In this document: positions 1-8,328 of the stretch, piece after piece
Numbering within the stretch: position 1 is the stretch's first letter
Layout: each line of letters starts with the position of its first letter
From: Mycobacterium sp. 155
Lineage (GTDB): Bacteria; Actinomycetota; Actinomycetes; Mycobacteriales; Mycobacteriaceae
Assembly: GCF_000373905.1 (NCBI RefSeq)
Contig: NZ_KB892705.1
Location: 4,042,478 to 4,106,477, forward strand
Length of the DNA stretch: 64,000 bases
Reading direction: 5' to 3'
Made by a program: the position numbers and the translations under genes
Notes under the pieces: model-generated
The model's input: the letters and a program-made list of their open reading frames with translations, nothing else
Told to the model about the DNA's origin: nothing
Databases searched by the model: none

Positions 1-5
1 TGCTG

Positions 6-668
6 ATGCGGTATCTGCTGACCCATCTCGACACGCTCTGGGCGTTGACCATCGTGCATCTGCGGTTGTCGCTGGTGCCGATTGTGTTGGGATTGCTGAT
101 CGCGGTGCCGTTGGGTGCAGTGGTGCAACGCACCACCACGCTGCGACGGTTGACCACTGTCATCGCCAGCATCATCTTCACCATTCCCTCGCTGGCGCTG
201 TTCGTGGTGCTGCCGCTGATCATCCCGACCCGCATCCTGGACGAGGCCAATGTCATTGTGGCGCTGACTCTCTACACCACCGCCCTGCTGGTACGAGCGG
301 TCCCCGAGGCGCTGGATGCGGTGCCTGAGCCGGTCCGGGACGCCGCCACCGCCGTCGGCTACCGGCCGCTGGTTCGGATGGTGAAAGTGGAACTGCCACT
401 GTCGATTCCGGTTCTCATCGCCGGGATCAGAGTGGTCGCCGTGACCAACATCTCGATGGTGTCGGTGGGTTCGGTGATCGGTATCGGCGGGTTGGGCACC
501 TGGTTCACCGAGGGCTATCAGGCCAACAAGAGCAGTCAGATCGTGGCAGGCATCATTGCGATCTTCGTGCTGGCCGTCGTGATCGATACCCTGATCATGC
601 TTCTGGGCAAAGCCATCACGCCCTGGACCCGCACGTCCCGTACGCCTCGCGCCAAGGCGGCAGTATGA
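6..668 (+). CDS. proW: ABC transporter permease, glycine betaine/choline type (ProW-like)
   Basis: Inner-membrane permease of an osmoprotectant ABC importer (binding-protein-dependent transport family, OpuC/ProW class). The 220-residue protein has about five hydrophobic segments and, near residues 118-140, the cytoplasmic EAA-type loop that docks the ATPase (VRDAATAVGY followed by KVELPLSIPV). The start ATG overlaps a TGA at 4-6, so the gene for the preceding subunit, presumably the ATPase, lies just outside the window. Its own stop overlaps the ATG of the next permease (ATGA), indicating one operon. In M. tuberculosis the same position is held by proW (Rv3757c), which supports the symbol. 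The substrate is inferred from the family, not visible in the sequence. Confidence 0.85.
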   Translation: MRYLLTHLDTLWALTIVHLRLSLVPIVLGLLIAVPLGAVVQRTTTLRRLTTVIASIIFTIPSLALFVVLPLIIPTRILDEANVIVALTLYTTALLVRAVPEALDAVPEPVRDAATAVGYRPLVRMVKVELPLSIPVLIAGIRVVAVTNISMVSVGSVIGIGGLGTWFTEGYQANKSSQIVAGIIAIFVLAVVIDTLIMLLGKAITPWTRTSRTPRAKAAV

Positions 669-1450
669 ACTTCCTGCAGCAGGCGCTGAGCTACATCTTC
701 ACCGCGGCAAACTGGACCGGCCCGGCCGGGTTGGCCGTCCGCATCGTCGAACACCTTCAGTACACGGCCGTCGCGGTGGTGTTCTCGGTTCTGATCGCAG
801 TCCCGGTCGGATTGCTCATCGGACATACCGGTCGCGGCACCTTCCTGGTGGTCACCGGGGTCAACGCGCTGCGGGCGCTGCCCACGCTCGGCGTGCTGCT
901 GCTCGGGGTGCTGCTGTGGGGGCTGGGCCTGGTTCCGCCGACAGTGGCCCTGATGCTGCTGGGCATTCCACCGCTGCTGGCCGGCACCTATTCCGGCATC
1001 GCCAATGTGGACCGGGCAGTGGTGGATGCCGCGAGATCGATGGGGATGACCGAGTCCCGGGTGTTGTTGCGGGTCGAGGTCCCCAATGCGCTGCCGCTGA
1101 TCCTGGGCGGGCTGCGTACCGCGACGCTTCAGGTCGTCGCGACTGCGACGGTGGCGGCCTATGCCAGTCTCGGCGGGCTGGGCCGGTATCTCATCGACGG
1201 GATCAAGGTGCGCCAGTTCCACATCGCCCTCGTGGGTGCGCTCATGGTGACGGCGCTGGCGTTGATCCTCGATGCCGCGCTGGCGTTTGCGGTGTGGTTG
1301 TCGATGCCGGGTACAGGGCGCTGGCGCCGGCTGCCTCAGCCGTTGATCGACGACGAGGTGGCACTCGAATCGCGGCCCTCTGCCGCATCGCGCGGGAGTT
1401 CCGGAGTCGGCCACGAAGCCAATGGTGCGTCGCATACGGTAGAAGAGTGA
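665..1450 (+). CDS. proZ: ABC transporter permease, second subunit (ProZ-like)
   Basis: Partner permease of the osmoprotectant importer, 261 residues. It has the same architecture as the preceding protein: several membrane helices and an EAA loop around residues 118-145 (VDAARSMGMTESRVLLRVEVP). The C-terminal 45 residues are hydrophilic and poorly conserved, a short cytoplasmic tail. The ATG sits in an ATGA overlap with the upstream gene, and the stop overlaps the GTG of the next gene, so three genes are translationally coupled. The periplasmic binding protein and the ATPase are not in this window. Two permease subunits is the usual composition of OpuC/ProXVWZ systems, where they form a heterodimer. 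Confidence 0.85.
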   Translation: MNFLQQALSYIFTAANWTGPAGLAVRIVEHLQYTAVAVVFSVLIAVPVGLLIGHTGRGTFLVVTGVNALRALPTLGVLLLGVLLWGLGLVPPTVALMLLGIPPLLAGTYSGIANVDRAVVDAARSMGMTESRVLLRVEVPNALPLILGGLRTATLQVVATATVAAYASLGGLGRYLIDGIKVRQFHIALVGALMVTALALILDAALAFAVWLSMPGTGRWRRLPQPLIDDEVALESRPSAASRGSSGVGHEANGASHTVEE

Positions 1451-2055
1451 GTGAAGCGGTACACACAGACGAGCAGACGAGCGAGCCGGGGTCGGCCTGG
1501 CCGGCTGTCCTGACGTGGCGGGCGCGCGATGTACCCCGGATGGAGTCGGTACGTGTGCAGCTGTCGGGGAACCGCATCAAGGCCTACGGGCGAATAGTGG
1601 CTGCTGCCACCGCGTCTCACCCAGCGTTCTCGGCATCCTATGATCTGGTGACCGACGAGGCGGGGGCGACGAGACGGCTTTCGCTCACGGTGACCCTCGC
1701 CGAGCGGGAACGCCAGCTCTCGGTCGCCCGCGACGAAGAGAATATGTGGCTGGTCCAGGACCACAACCAGACCAAGCGATCAAGCTACGCCGGCGCGCTA
1801 GATGTCGACGTCGTTTTCAGCCCGTTCTTCAATGCGCTGCCGATTCGTCGGACGGGCCTCTACCTGAAGAACGAATCGGTGACGCTTCCGGTCGTCTATG
1901 TCCGCTTGCCCGAGCTGTCGGTCGAGGCCGCCACCATCAGCTACACCAGCGCGGAGACGGGCATCGAGCTGTCCTCGCCCGTGTCGCAGACGACCATTAC
2001 CGTCGACCCGTACGGCTTTATTCTCGACTACCCAGGACTGGCAGAGCGGATCTGA
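1447..2055 (+). CDS. Putative glycolipid-binding domain protein (DUF1089 family)
   Basis: A 202-residue soluble protein matching the actinobacterial putative glycolipid-binding family by its whole pattern: an N-terminal [20 protein letters not shown] strand pair, a beta-rich core, and the C-terminal [18 protein letters not shown] signature. No signal peptide is visible. The GTG start is chosen because it overlaps the TGA of proZ (GTGA) and begins the conserved region; the open frame extends much further upstream inside proZ but that part is a shadow. The 3' end overlaps the convergent tyrA by 38 bases. The link to the transporter is positional only. A real ligand is not known to me for this family. 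Confidence 0.75.
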   Translation: MSEAVHTDEQTSEPGSAWPAVLTWRARDVPRMESVRVQLSGNRIKAYGRIVAAATASHPAFSASYDLVTDEAGATRRLSLTVTLAERERQLSVARDEENMWLVQDHNQTKRSSYAGALDVDVVFSPFFNALPIRRTGLYLKNESVTLPVVYVRLPELSVEAATISYTSAETGIELSSPVSQTTITVDPYGFILDYPGLAERI

Positions 2056-2977
2056 TCACCCCGCCGGCCCGGCCCGCGGCGGCCAGCTCGGTCCGCCAGT
2101 TCTCCGCGCCGACGACGGTGGTGACGATCTCGGGGCGGACGAAGTTGGCGTAGCGCATCCGGGCGGAATGGCCACCTTCGACCAGGTCGGCCAGCGAGCC
2201 CGTGGTGGCGAGGCTGTCCCGGGCCTGCTTGAGCACCTCGATGCCCTGCTCCAGAGCCGGAAGCAGCTGTGCGGCGTTGGCCTCGCACATGGCGCGCACC
2301 AGATCGGGCGCGGTCGCCGCAACGCGAGTGCCGTCCCGGAATGAACCGGCGGCCAGGGCAAACGCCAGCGGTACCTCAGCCGCGTTCAAGGCCAGTGTCT
2401 CGGCGAACAGATGGGGAAGATGGGAGATGGCGGCCGCCGCCGCGTCGTGCTCCTCGGAGCAGGCCGGGACCACCACGGCGTGACAATCCAGCGCCAGCTT
2501 GGTCACCTGCGTCCACACCTCGGCGTCGACGTGGTCGTCAACACTGACCACCCACGGCGCGCCGACGAACATCCCGGAGTTGCCCGCGGCCCAGCCCGAG
2601 TCCGCCGTGCCCGCCATCGGATGCCCGCCGACGAATCGGTTCAGCAGGCCGAACTTCTGAACCTGTTGCAGCACAGCACCTTTGACGCTGATCACATCGG
2701 TCAGCGGGCAGGTCGGGGCGATGTCGCGGATGTGGCCCAACATGAGCGGTAGGGCAGGCATGGGCACTGCGAGCACGATCAGCGCGTCGCGGTCGACGGC
2801 CCGGCGCAGGGTCTCGTTGAGATTGTCACTGGCGTCGAATCCGTCGAACCGGGCCGCCTGGACCACGTCGACCGAACGGTTGTAACCGAACACTTCGCGG
2901 CCCGCGGCCGCCGCTGCCCGCATCAGTGAGCCACCGATGAGTCCGAGTCCCACCACACATACGGGTGTGTTTGTCAC
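2018..2977 (-). CDS. tyrA: Prephenate dehydrogenase
   Basis: Converts prephenate to 4-hydroxyphenylpyruvate with NAD(P)+ for tyrosine synthesis, in the cytoplasm. The 319-residue protein opens with the Rossmann motif [15 protein letters not shown] (residues 8-22). It carries the GGHPMAGT signature around residue 117, whose histidine is the catalytic residue of the TyrA family, and ends in an all-helical dimerisation domain. GTG is the only start that keeps the first Rossmann strand intact. It has no ACT regulatory domain, so feedback control would have to use the active site. The gene is transcribed toward the glycolipid-binding gene and their 3' ends overlap by 38 bases. M. tuberculosis tyrA (Rv3754) has the same neighbours. 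Confidence 0.9.
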   Translation of the reverse strand: MTNTPVCVVGLGLIGGSLMRAAAAAGREVFGYNRSVDVVQAARFDGFDASDNLNETLRRAVDRDALIVLAVPMPALPLMLGHIRDIAPTCPLTDVISVKGAVLQQVQKFGLLNRFVGGHPMAGTADSGWAAGNSGMFVGAPWVVSVDDHVDAEVWTQVTKLALDCHAVVVPACSEEHDAAAAAISHLPHLFAETLALNAAEVPLAFALAAGSFRDGTRVAATAPDLVRAMCEANAAQLLPALEQGIEVLKQARDSLATTGSLADLVEGGHSARMRYANFVRPEIVTTVVGAENWRTELAAAGRAGGVIRSALPVLGSRE

Positions 2978-3061
2978 CTACCAAGATTGGCACACTCCCC
3001 TGGGAGAGGTGGACGGTGATACCTGGTCAACATCGCTGGTCGGCGACTACCGTAGGCGTTC

Positions 3062-3568
3062 ATGGGAGCACAGCGTGCGCCGGCGGATCTGCCCGACGGC
3101 TTCGGCGTAGCAGTTGTCCGCGAGAACGGCAAATGGCGATGTGCGTCGATGCGCCCGGCGTCACTGAACAGCCTGACCGCCGCGGAGACCGAGTTGCGGG
3201 AACTGCGCAGCTCGGGGTGCGTGTTCGGGCTGCTGGACATCGACGATGAGTTCTTCGTCATCGTGCGGCCTGCACCCGCTGGAACCCGGCTGCTGCTGTC
3301 GGATGCCACCGCGGCGCTGGATTACGACATCGCTGCCGAGGTGCTCGAGACGCTCGACGCCGAGATCGACGCCGATGATCTCGACGACGCCGATCCCTTC
3401 GAGGAAGGTGACCTGGGGCTGCTCTCCGATGTGGGGCTGCCCGAGGCCGTGCTCAGTGTCATTCTCGACGAGACGGACCTGTATGCCGACGAACAGCTCG
3501 GCCGCATCGCCAGAGAGATGGGCTTCGCCGACGAACTATCGGCGGTGCTCGATCGACTCAATCGGTGA
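3062..3568 (+). CDS. tRNA adenosine deaminase-associated protein
   Basis: A 168-residue acidic protein typical of actinobacteria, always found directly upstream of tadA. It has an N-terminal alpha/beta half (residues 1-85, with an LDIDDEFFVIVRPAP strand) and an acidic C-terminal half rich in Asp and Glu (DADDLDDADPFEEGD). No catalytic motif is visible. Its TGA stop overlaps the GTG of tadA (GTGA), so the two are translationally coupled and probably form a complex or share control. The role is inferred from that constant pairing; the biochemical function is unknown to me. It is divergent from tyrA with an 84-base gap that must hold both promoters. Confidence 0.8.
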   Translation: MGAQRAPADLPDGFGVAVVRENGKWRCASMRPASLNSLTAAETELRELRSSGCVFGLLDIDDEFFVIVRPAPAGTRLLLSDATAALDYDIAAEVLETLDAEIDADDLDDADPFEEGDLGLLSDVGLPEAVLSVILDETDLYADEQLGRIAREMGFADELSAVLDRLNR

Positions 3569-4020
3569 ATTCGTCTGACGAAACCCTGATCCGCGCTGCT
3601 CTGGACGCTGCCGGCATGGCCGGTCCCCGCGATGTGCCGATCGGTGCGGTCGTCTTTGCGGCCGACGGTACCGAGCTGGCCCGGGCCGCCAACGTCCGTG
3701 AGGCCACGGGTGACCCGGCCGGACATGCCGAGATCGTTGCGATGCGCGCGGCCGCGCAGGTGCTCGGTGACGGTTGGCGGCTGGAGGGCACCACCCTGGC
3801 CGTGACCGTCGAACCCTGCACGATGTGCGCGGGTGCGTTGGTATTGGCCCGGGTGGCGCGAGTGGTGTTCGGGGCCTGGGAACCCAAGACCGGAGCGGTC
3901 GGTTCGCTGTGGGACGTGGTGCGAGACCGTCGGCTCAACCATCGGCCGGACGTGGTGGGCGGGGTGCTGGCCGACGAGTGCGCGGGCCTGCTGGAGGAGT
4001 TTTTCGCGCGTCAACGGTGA
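3565..4020 (+). CDS. tadA: tRNA-specific adenosine deaminase
   Basis: Zinc deaminase that converts A34 to inosine in the anticodon of tRNA-Arg(ACG). The 151-residue protein shows the whole cytidine/deoxycytidylate deaminase signature: HAE at residues 54-56 (zinc histidine and proton-shuttling glutamate) and PCTMC at 84-88 (two zinc cysteines). PIGAVV at 25-30 is the usual first strand. The GTG start overlaps the stop of the deaminase-associated gene. The family also contains guanine and cytosine deaminases, but the EPCTMCAGAL form and the neighbour point to TadA. Downstream is a strong hairpin and then a tRNA-Ser gene on the same strand. Confidence 0.9.
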   Translation: MNSSDETLIRAALDAAGMAGPRDVPIGAVVFAADGTELARAANVREATGDPAGHAEIVAMRAAAQVLGDGWRLEGTTLAVTVEPCTMCAGALVLARVARVVFGAWEPKTGAVGSLWDVVRDRRLNHRPDVVGGVLADECAGLLEEFFARQR

Positions 4021-4034
4021 GGACCTCGCCGAAC

Positions 4035-4077
4035 GTGAACAAGATGGCGAGTTTTCGATCTTCGTCATCTTGTTCAC
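4035..4077. terminator. Strong intergenic hairpin between tadA and tRNA-Ser
   Basis: Perfect 12-bp inverted repeat GTGAACAAGATG / CATCTTGTTCAC, extended inward by four more pairs (one G-T) to a 16-bp stem with an 11-base loop containing GTTTTCG. It lies 15 bases after the tadA stop. There is no run of T after the stem, so it resembles the mycobacterial type of terminator or an RNA-stabilising stem rather than a classical intrinsic terminator. A related hairpin follows recR at 35317-35365. Confidence 0.6.
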
Positions 4078-4130
4078 ACTCGCGGACGGATGATTAGGGT
4101 CAGCGGCCCACGTTCGGTAAGCTGCCACAC

Positions 4131-4221
4131 GGTGGCGTGTCCGAGCGGCCTAAGGAGCACGCCTCGAAAGCGTGTGACGGGTAACCCCCGTCCGAGGGTT
4201 CAAATCCCTCCGCCACCGCCA
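4131..4221 (+). tRNA. tRNA-Ser (anticodon CGA)
   Basis: The cloverleaf can be drawn by eye. Acceptor GGTGGCG (4131-4137) pairs with CGCCACC (4211-4217), discriminator G at 4218, and CCA is encoded at 4219-4221. The anticodon stem CACGC/GCGTG encloses the loop CTCGAAA, giving anticodon CGA. A long variable arm (GACGGGTAACCCCCGTC) is diagnostic of class II serine tRNAs. The T-loop GTTCAAATC is canonical. It decodes UCG serine codons. Confidence 0.97.
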
Positions 4222-4224
4222 TAG

Positions 4225-4253
4225 CTCCCCTGCCGATTCATGCGGTCGGGGAG
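4225..4253 (+). terminator. Hairpin terminator after tRNA-Ser
   Basis: CTCCCC (4225-4230) pairs with GGGGAG (4248-4253), with an inner GCCG/CGGT stem, and the T-rich tail TTAATGTTT follows directly. It sits four bases after the CCA end of the tRNA, the expected place for its terminator. Confidence 0.7.
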
Positions 4254-4334
4254 TTAATGTTTCCGGCTCCTCGGCCGGTGGGGCCCGGTTGTGGTTTTGG
4301 CCAAACCGCTTGGGCGATAACCATTTTCATGCCA

Positions 4335-4368
4335 TTTGGCGTTCACCGGATGTGTCTAGGATCGAGCG
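4335..4368 (+). promoter_or_regulatory. Predicted promoter of the WS/DGAT transcription unit
   Basis: TAGGAT at 4357-4362 fits the mycobacterial SigA -10 pattern TANNNT; a weak -35 (TTTGGC, 4335-4340) lies 16 bases upstream. A start site six to seven bases after the -10 falls on the A of an ATG at 4369, which predicts a leaderless transcript. Confidence 0.55.
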
Positions 4369-4431
4369 ATGCGGGCCCCTTCGCGCGGTTCGGTCCTCGT
4401 TTTCCCACTCTCATTCATGGCGAAGCGTTGA
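4369..4431 (+). CDS. Predicted leaderless 20-residue ORF upstream of the WS/DGAT gene
   Basis: ATG at 4369 opens a 20-codon frame (MRAPSRGSVLVFPLSFMAKR) whose TGA at 4429-4431 directly abuts the ATG of the acyltransferase at 4432. The -10 element TAGGAT ends six bases before this ATG, so translation would begin at the very 5' end of the mRNA, a common arrangement in mycobacteria. There is no good ribosome-binding site before 4432, so translation of this mini-ORF may deliver ribosomes to the acyltransferase start. The peptide resembles nothing I recognise. Its existence is inferred from layout alone. Confidence 0.45.
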   Translation: MRAPSRGSVLVFPLSFMAKR

Positions 4432-5796
4432 ATGGGTCGCATGGAGTTGATGTCGCCGACCGATTCGATGTTTCTCATCGCCGAGACACGTGAGCACCCC
4501 TTCCATGTCGGTGGCCTGGCACTCTACGATCCGCCGGAGGGAGCGGGTCTCGAATTCGTGCGTGAATTACACGAGGAAATGCTCGCGCACAACGACTTTC
4601 AGCCGGTATTCCGTAAACACCCGGCAACCATCCTGGGCGGTATCGCCAACGTCGGGTGGACCTACGACAACGACGTCGACCTCGACTACCACCTGCGCCG
4701 CTCGGCGTTGCCGTCGCCGGGCCGCGTGCGTGACCTACTCGAGCTGACATCGCGGCTGCACGGCGGTCTGCTCGACCGGCACCGTCCGCTGTGGGAGGCC
4801 CACCTGATCGAGGGGTTGGCCGACGGCCGGTTCGCCGTCTACACCAAGCTGCACCACGCACTGATCGACGGGGTCTCGGCGCTCAAGCTGATCACGCGCA
4901 CCCTGTCGGAAGATCCGAACGACACCGAGCTTCGGGTGCCATGGGATCTGCCGCGCAAGAAGCGGCCGCACCAGAGTCCGTCGCTGCTGCACGCCGTGAC
5001 GGATGTGGCGGGTGCCGCGGTCGGGATCGCGCCGTCGACGGTCAAGTTGGCTCGCGCGGCGTTGCTGGAACAGCAACTCACGCTGCCGTTCGCCGCACCG
5101 AAGACGATGTTCAACGTGAAGATCGGCGGTGCTCGCCGCGTGGCGGCACAGTCGTGGCCGCTGGAGCGGTTCAAGCGGATCAAGGACGCCACGGGCGTAA
5201 CCATCAACGACGTGGTGCTCGGTATGTGCGCCGGCGCGTTGCGCGCCTATCTGCTCGAGCAGGACGCGCTGCCGGACCGGCCGTTGATCGCGATGGTTCC
5301 GGTCAACTTACGTTCGGAGAACGAGGTCGATTCGGGTGGAAACCTCGTCGGCTCGATCCTGTGCAACCTCGCGACCGATCGTGACGACGCCGCAGAGCGG
5401 CTCACCGTCATCAGCGAGTCGATGCGCGGCAACAAGAAAATCTTCTCCGAACTGCCACGTGTGCAGGCACTTGCCCTGTCAGCGCTCATGATCGCACCGC
5501 TGGGGCTGGCCGCGGTGCCCGGCTTTGTCAAGGCCACCGCGCCGCCGTTCAACCTCGTCATCTCCAACGTGCCCGGGCCGCGACATCCGTTGTACTGGAA
5601 GGGTGCCCGGCTGGACGGCAACTATCCGCTCTCGATCGCGCTGGACGGGCAGGCGATGAACATCACCCTGGCCAACAATGCCGACAACCTCGACTTCGGC
5701 CTGGTCGGTTGCCGGCGCAGTGTGCCGCATCTGCAGCGGATACTCGGGCACCTGGAGGATTCGCTCAAGAGCTTGGAACTCGCGACCGGCGGGTGA
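4432..5796 (+). CDS. Wax ester synthase/diacylglycerol O-acyltransferase (WS/DGAT)
   Basis: Transfers a fatty acyl group from acyl-CoA to diacylglycerol or a fatty alcohol, making triacylglycerol or wax ester for lipid inclusions. The 454-residue length is normal for the bacterial WS/DGAT family. The catalytic motif HHALIDG is at residues 141-147, its second histidine being the general base. The N-terminal signature MELMSPTDSMFL and the late PFNLVISNVPGP motif are also typical. ATG 4432 directly follows the stop of a mini-ORF; ATG 4441 is an alternative that keeps the signature. Mycobacteria carry many paralogues, so the exact substrate cannot be told from sequence. Confidence 0.9.
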   Translation: MGRMELMSPTDSMFLIAETREHPFHVGGLALYDPPEGAGLEFVRELHEEMLAHNDFQPVFRKHPATILGGIANVGWTYDNDVDLDYHLRRSALPSPGRVRDLLELTSRLHGGLLDRHRPLWEAHLIEGLADGRFAVYTKLHHALIDGVSALKLITRTLSEDPNDTELRVPWDLPRKKRPHQSPSLLHAVTDVAGAAVGIAPSTVKLARAALLEQQLTLPFAAPKTMFNVKIGGARRVAAQSWPLERFKRIKDATGVTINDVVLGMCAGALRAYLLEQDALPDRPLIAMVPVNLRSENEVDSGGNLVGSILCNLATDRDDAAERLTVISESMRGNKKIFSELPRVQALALSALMIAPLGLAAVPGFVKATAPPFNLVISNVPGPRHPLYWKGARLDGNYPLSIALDGQAMNITLANNADNLDFGLVGCRRSVPHLQRILGHLEDSLKSLELATGG

Positions 5797-5809
5797 GGCC
5801 ACAAACCCA

Positions 5810-7591
5810 CTAGCCGGTATTGGCCAGCGCCGGGCGCAGGAATTCCCCGGTGAGTGTGACCGCGGGGGTCGACGAGTCCCCGCCCACGATCAGCGTCGCG
5901 AACGCGATGTCGCCCACGATGCCGGCGAACCAACCGTGGGAATGGGTGTTGTCGCCGTATTCGGCCGTTCCGGTCTTGCCGCCGAGATCGGGGATGTCGC
6001 TGAGTTCGGCGGCGGTGCCTTCGGTCACCGTCTGGCGCATCATCGCGCGCAGCGCGTCAACGACGTCGGGTGATAACGGCACCGAGGGCTTGTCGGAGGT
6101 GGTCTTCTCGCCGTCGACCAGCATCGGCACGATGGTCGAACCATGCGCCAGGCTGGCCTCGGCGACCGCGAGGCCGAACGGGCTGACCGTGACGGTGCCC
6201 TGGCCGATACCGTTCTCCACCCGCTGTGCGGCGGTGTCGGCGTTGGGCACCTTCCCGGTGACGGTCGTCAGTCCCGGCACGGTGAAGTCCACACCGATGC
6301 CGAAGTCGCGCGCGGTGTTGGTCAGAGCGTCGGCGGGCAGCTTGTCGGCCAGCGCCGCCATGCTGGTGTTGCACGAATGCGCGAACGCCGAACTCAGTGG
6401 CACCGTCCCGAGATCGAAGTTGTCCTCGTTGGGGATGGTCCGGTTCTCGATGGTTACTTGCCCGGGGCAGGCGACCGGGGTCTGCGGCGTCACGAGGTTG
6501 GCCTTGAGCGCGGCAGCGGTGGTGATGGTCTTGAATGTCGAGCCCGGTGGGTAGAGCCCGGAAAACACGATCGCCCCTTGCGGATCGGCGGCCGCATTCT
6601 GTGCGGCGGCCAGGACGCCACCCGTCGAACTCGACAGGGCGATCAACACCGCAGGCCGGGATTCGGTCGCGACGGCGCGCTGGGCGAGCAACTGCAGCCG
6701 CATGTCCAGCGAGGTCTTCACCGGCTCGGTCGGGGCTGGCGGGGTGGAGATCAACCGTTGCGCCGGGGCGCCTTTGGCGTCGACCAGATAGACCGACCAT
6801 CCCGCGGATCGGGTGATGCGGTCATGCCAGAGCGGTTCCAGCCCGCTGATCGCCGGGGAGTCCAGCTCCCGGTTGGCCGTGAGCAGCTCGCCCTGTTCGA
6901 CGACGGTGACGCCAGGGATCGGAGTGAGTTGATCGCGGACCTTGGCCAAGTCGTCCTCACGCAGCTTGATCACGGTGACACGGTCGTCCTGCGTGGAGTT
7001 CAACTGTGCGGCAATGGAATCCGGTGTGATGGTGGGGTCGAACTGGGTGAGCAGCGCTGCCAGGGCGGCTGCCGATTCCGGATGGGTGCGGTCCAGGTTG
7101 ATGACCCCGACGGTTTGCCAGTTCATCAACGGCTGACCGGTCCGGTCGAGCACGGGAGTCTGCAGCTCGCTGTCCTGGCTGTACTGAAAACTCAGACCGT
7201 CCTGCAGATCACGGTGCAACAACGCCGGCGACCAGGTGATGCGCCAGTTGTCGCCGGACTTGGCGGCCGATCCGGTGGTGTCATATCCGAAGTCGTGTCC
7301 CTCGCCCCAGGACCACTGGTATTTCAGGTCGAAACCGTTCTCCTGGCCCTCGGCGGGTGACGAGGCGACGGTCAGCTTGGCGTGCTCGCCCATGCCGTTG
7401 AACATCGCGGTGATCGTCTTTTCGGCCGTGGCCGGATCACTGGTCCGTTCCGCGGCCGCATGTGCATCCTTGCGTTGCAGGGCATCGGCGAAGGACGCGA
7501 AAACGTCAGCGGGCTTCGGTGCCGACGAGCAACTGACAACCCCCAGCAGCAGACCAAGCAGCGTGAGCACGCTCAGGACGCGCCGGCTCAT
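5810..7591 (-). CDS. Penicillin-binding lipoprotein (class B-like D,D-transpeptidase)
   Basis: Membrane-anchored transpeptidase that would cross-link peptidoglycan outside the cell. The 593 residues begin with a lipoprotein signal ending in VVSC (lipidated Cys21), followed by an NTF2-like MecA_N domain (about 27-140), a dimerisation region, and the transpeptidase domain (about 295-590). Active-site motifs are all present: STFK 351-354, SCN 406-408, KTG 539-541. It resembles the PbpLipo family (Rv2864c). The ATG at 7591 is fixed by the lipoprotein signal; the open frame runs on 70 codons upstream in another gene. The start overlaps the stop of the SGNH hydrolase (ATGA), so it is the second gene of a pair. 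Likely a paralogue of the conserved Rv2864c gene, not its orthologue. Confidence 0.88.
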   Translation of the reverse strand: MSRRVLSVLTLLGLLLGVVSCSSAPKPADVFASFADALQRKDAHAAAERTSDPATAEKTITAMFNGMGEHAKLTVASSPAEGQENGFDLKYQWSWGEGHDFGYDTTGSAAKSGDNWRITWSPALLHRDLQDGLSFQYSQDSELQTPVLDRTGQPLMNWQTVGVINLDRTHPESAAALAALLTQFDPTITPDSIAAQLNSTQDDRVTVIKLREDDLAKVRDQLTPIPGVTVVEQGELLTANRELDSPAISGLEPLWHDRITRSAGWSVYLVDAKGAPAQRLISTPPAPTEPVKTSLDMRLQLLAQRAVATESRPAVLIALSSSTGGVLAAAQNAAADPQGAIVFSGLYPPGSTFKTITTAAALKANLVTPQTPVACPGQVTIENRTIPNEDNFDLGTVPLSSAFAHSCNTSMAALADKLPADALTNTARDFGIGVDFTVPGLTTVTGKVPNADTAAQRVENGIGQGTVTVSPFGLAVAEASLAHGSTIVPMLVDGEKTTSDKPSVPLSPDVVDALRAMMRQTVTEGTAAELSDIPDLGGKTGTAEYGDNTHSHGWFAGIVGDIAFATLIVGGDSSTPAVTLTGEFLRPALANTG

Positions 7592-8247
7592 GCCGGCACC
7601 AGCGCGCGGACCTGCTCGCTGAGGGCCACGCCGAGATCGTGATTGTTGGCCTCGGTGAAGTGAATACCGTCGACCCCCTGCGTGGTCAGTACCGAGCCGG
7701 CGTCGAAGAACGGGACTTTCATGAACGATGCGAGTGCACCGTAGACCGTCGCCAACTCGGCCGACTTGCGTTGTCCACCTTCGAAGATCAGCTGAAACCA
7801 CGGATGCGGCATCGGTGCCAACGGTGGCGGCGCGACCATCAGCACCTGCGGCGCGGGATAGACCGTGCCCACCCCGCCGGCACTCGTGAGCACCTGGGTC
7901 ACCAGCACCGACATGCCCAGCGCTATGTCCAGCGGCTCGCGCCGAAAGTACGCCTTGGTGTCATTGGTGCCCAACATGACGACGACCAGGTCGAGGGGAA
8001 GATGGGCAGCCAGGCAGGACGGCAGATACGCAGCACCGTTGAGCCGTGGATCGGTCGGGTCGTCGATGTTCGTGGTGCGGGCGCTGAGACCCTCCTCGAT
8101 CACCTCGTAATCCGCGCCGAGCCGGTCGGCCAGCACCCCGGTCCAGCGGACGTGGCGCGGGAACCGTTCTGTGGGTACGCCGTCCGTGACGGGCACCCAG
8201 CCCCACGTCAGTGAGTCACCGAAACACAGAATTCGCTTGGCCACCAT
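7588..8247 (-). CDS. SGNH/GDSL acyltransferase-hydrolase (MsAcT-like)
   Basis: A 219-residue serine esterase almost collinear with MsAcT, the M. smegmatis acyltransferase/perhydrolase known for transesterification in water. Block I CFGDSLTWGW holds the catalytic serine, GTND (block III) is present, and DGIHF near the C-terminus supplies the Asp-His pair. Distinctive MsAcT segments recur, including EEGLSARTTNIDDPTDPRLN and PPLAPMPHPWFQLIFEGG. ATG 8247 is used here; GTG 8244 would give the MAKR-type terminus with serine at position 11 as in MsAcT. No signal peptide, so it is probably cytoplasmic. Its stop overlaps the ATG of the penicillin-binding lipoprotein. The natural substrate is unknown to me. 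Confidence 0.9.
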   Translation of the reverse strand: MVAKRILCFGDSLTWGWVPVTDGVPTERFPRHVRWTGVLADRLGADYEVIEEGLSARTTNIDDPTDPRLNGAAYLPSCLAAHLPLDLVVVMLGTNDTKAYFRREPLDIALGMSVLVTQVLTSAGGVGTVYPAPQVLMVAPPPLAPMPHPWFQLIFEGGQRKSAELATVYGALASFMKVPFFDAGSVLTTQGVDGIHFTEANNHDLGVALSEQVRALVPA

Positions 8248-8328
8248 GGACCAAGCACATCACATACCGCCGACGTCGAGCTCGTCTTCGACGAGGGCTT
8301 CGGCGTGTCTTTCTGCGGTGCTATGGCG

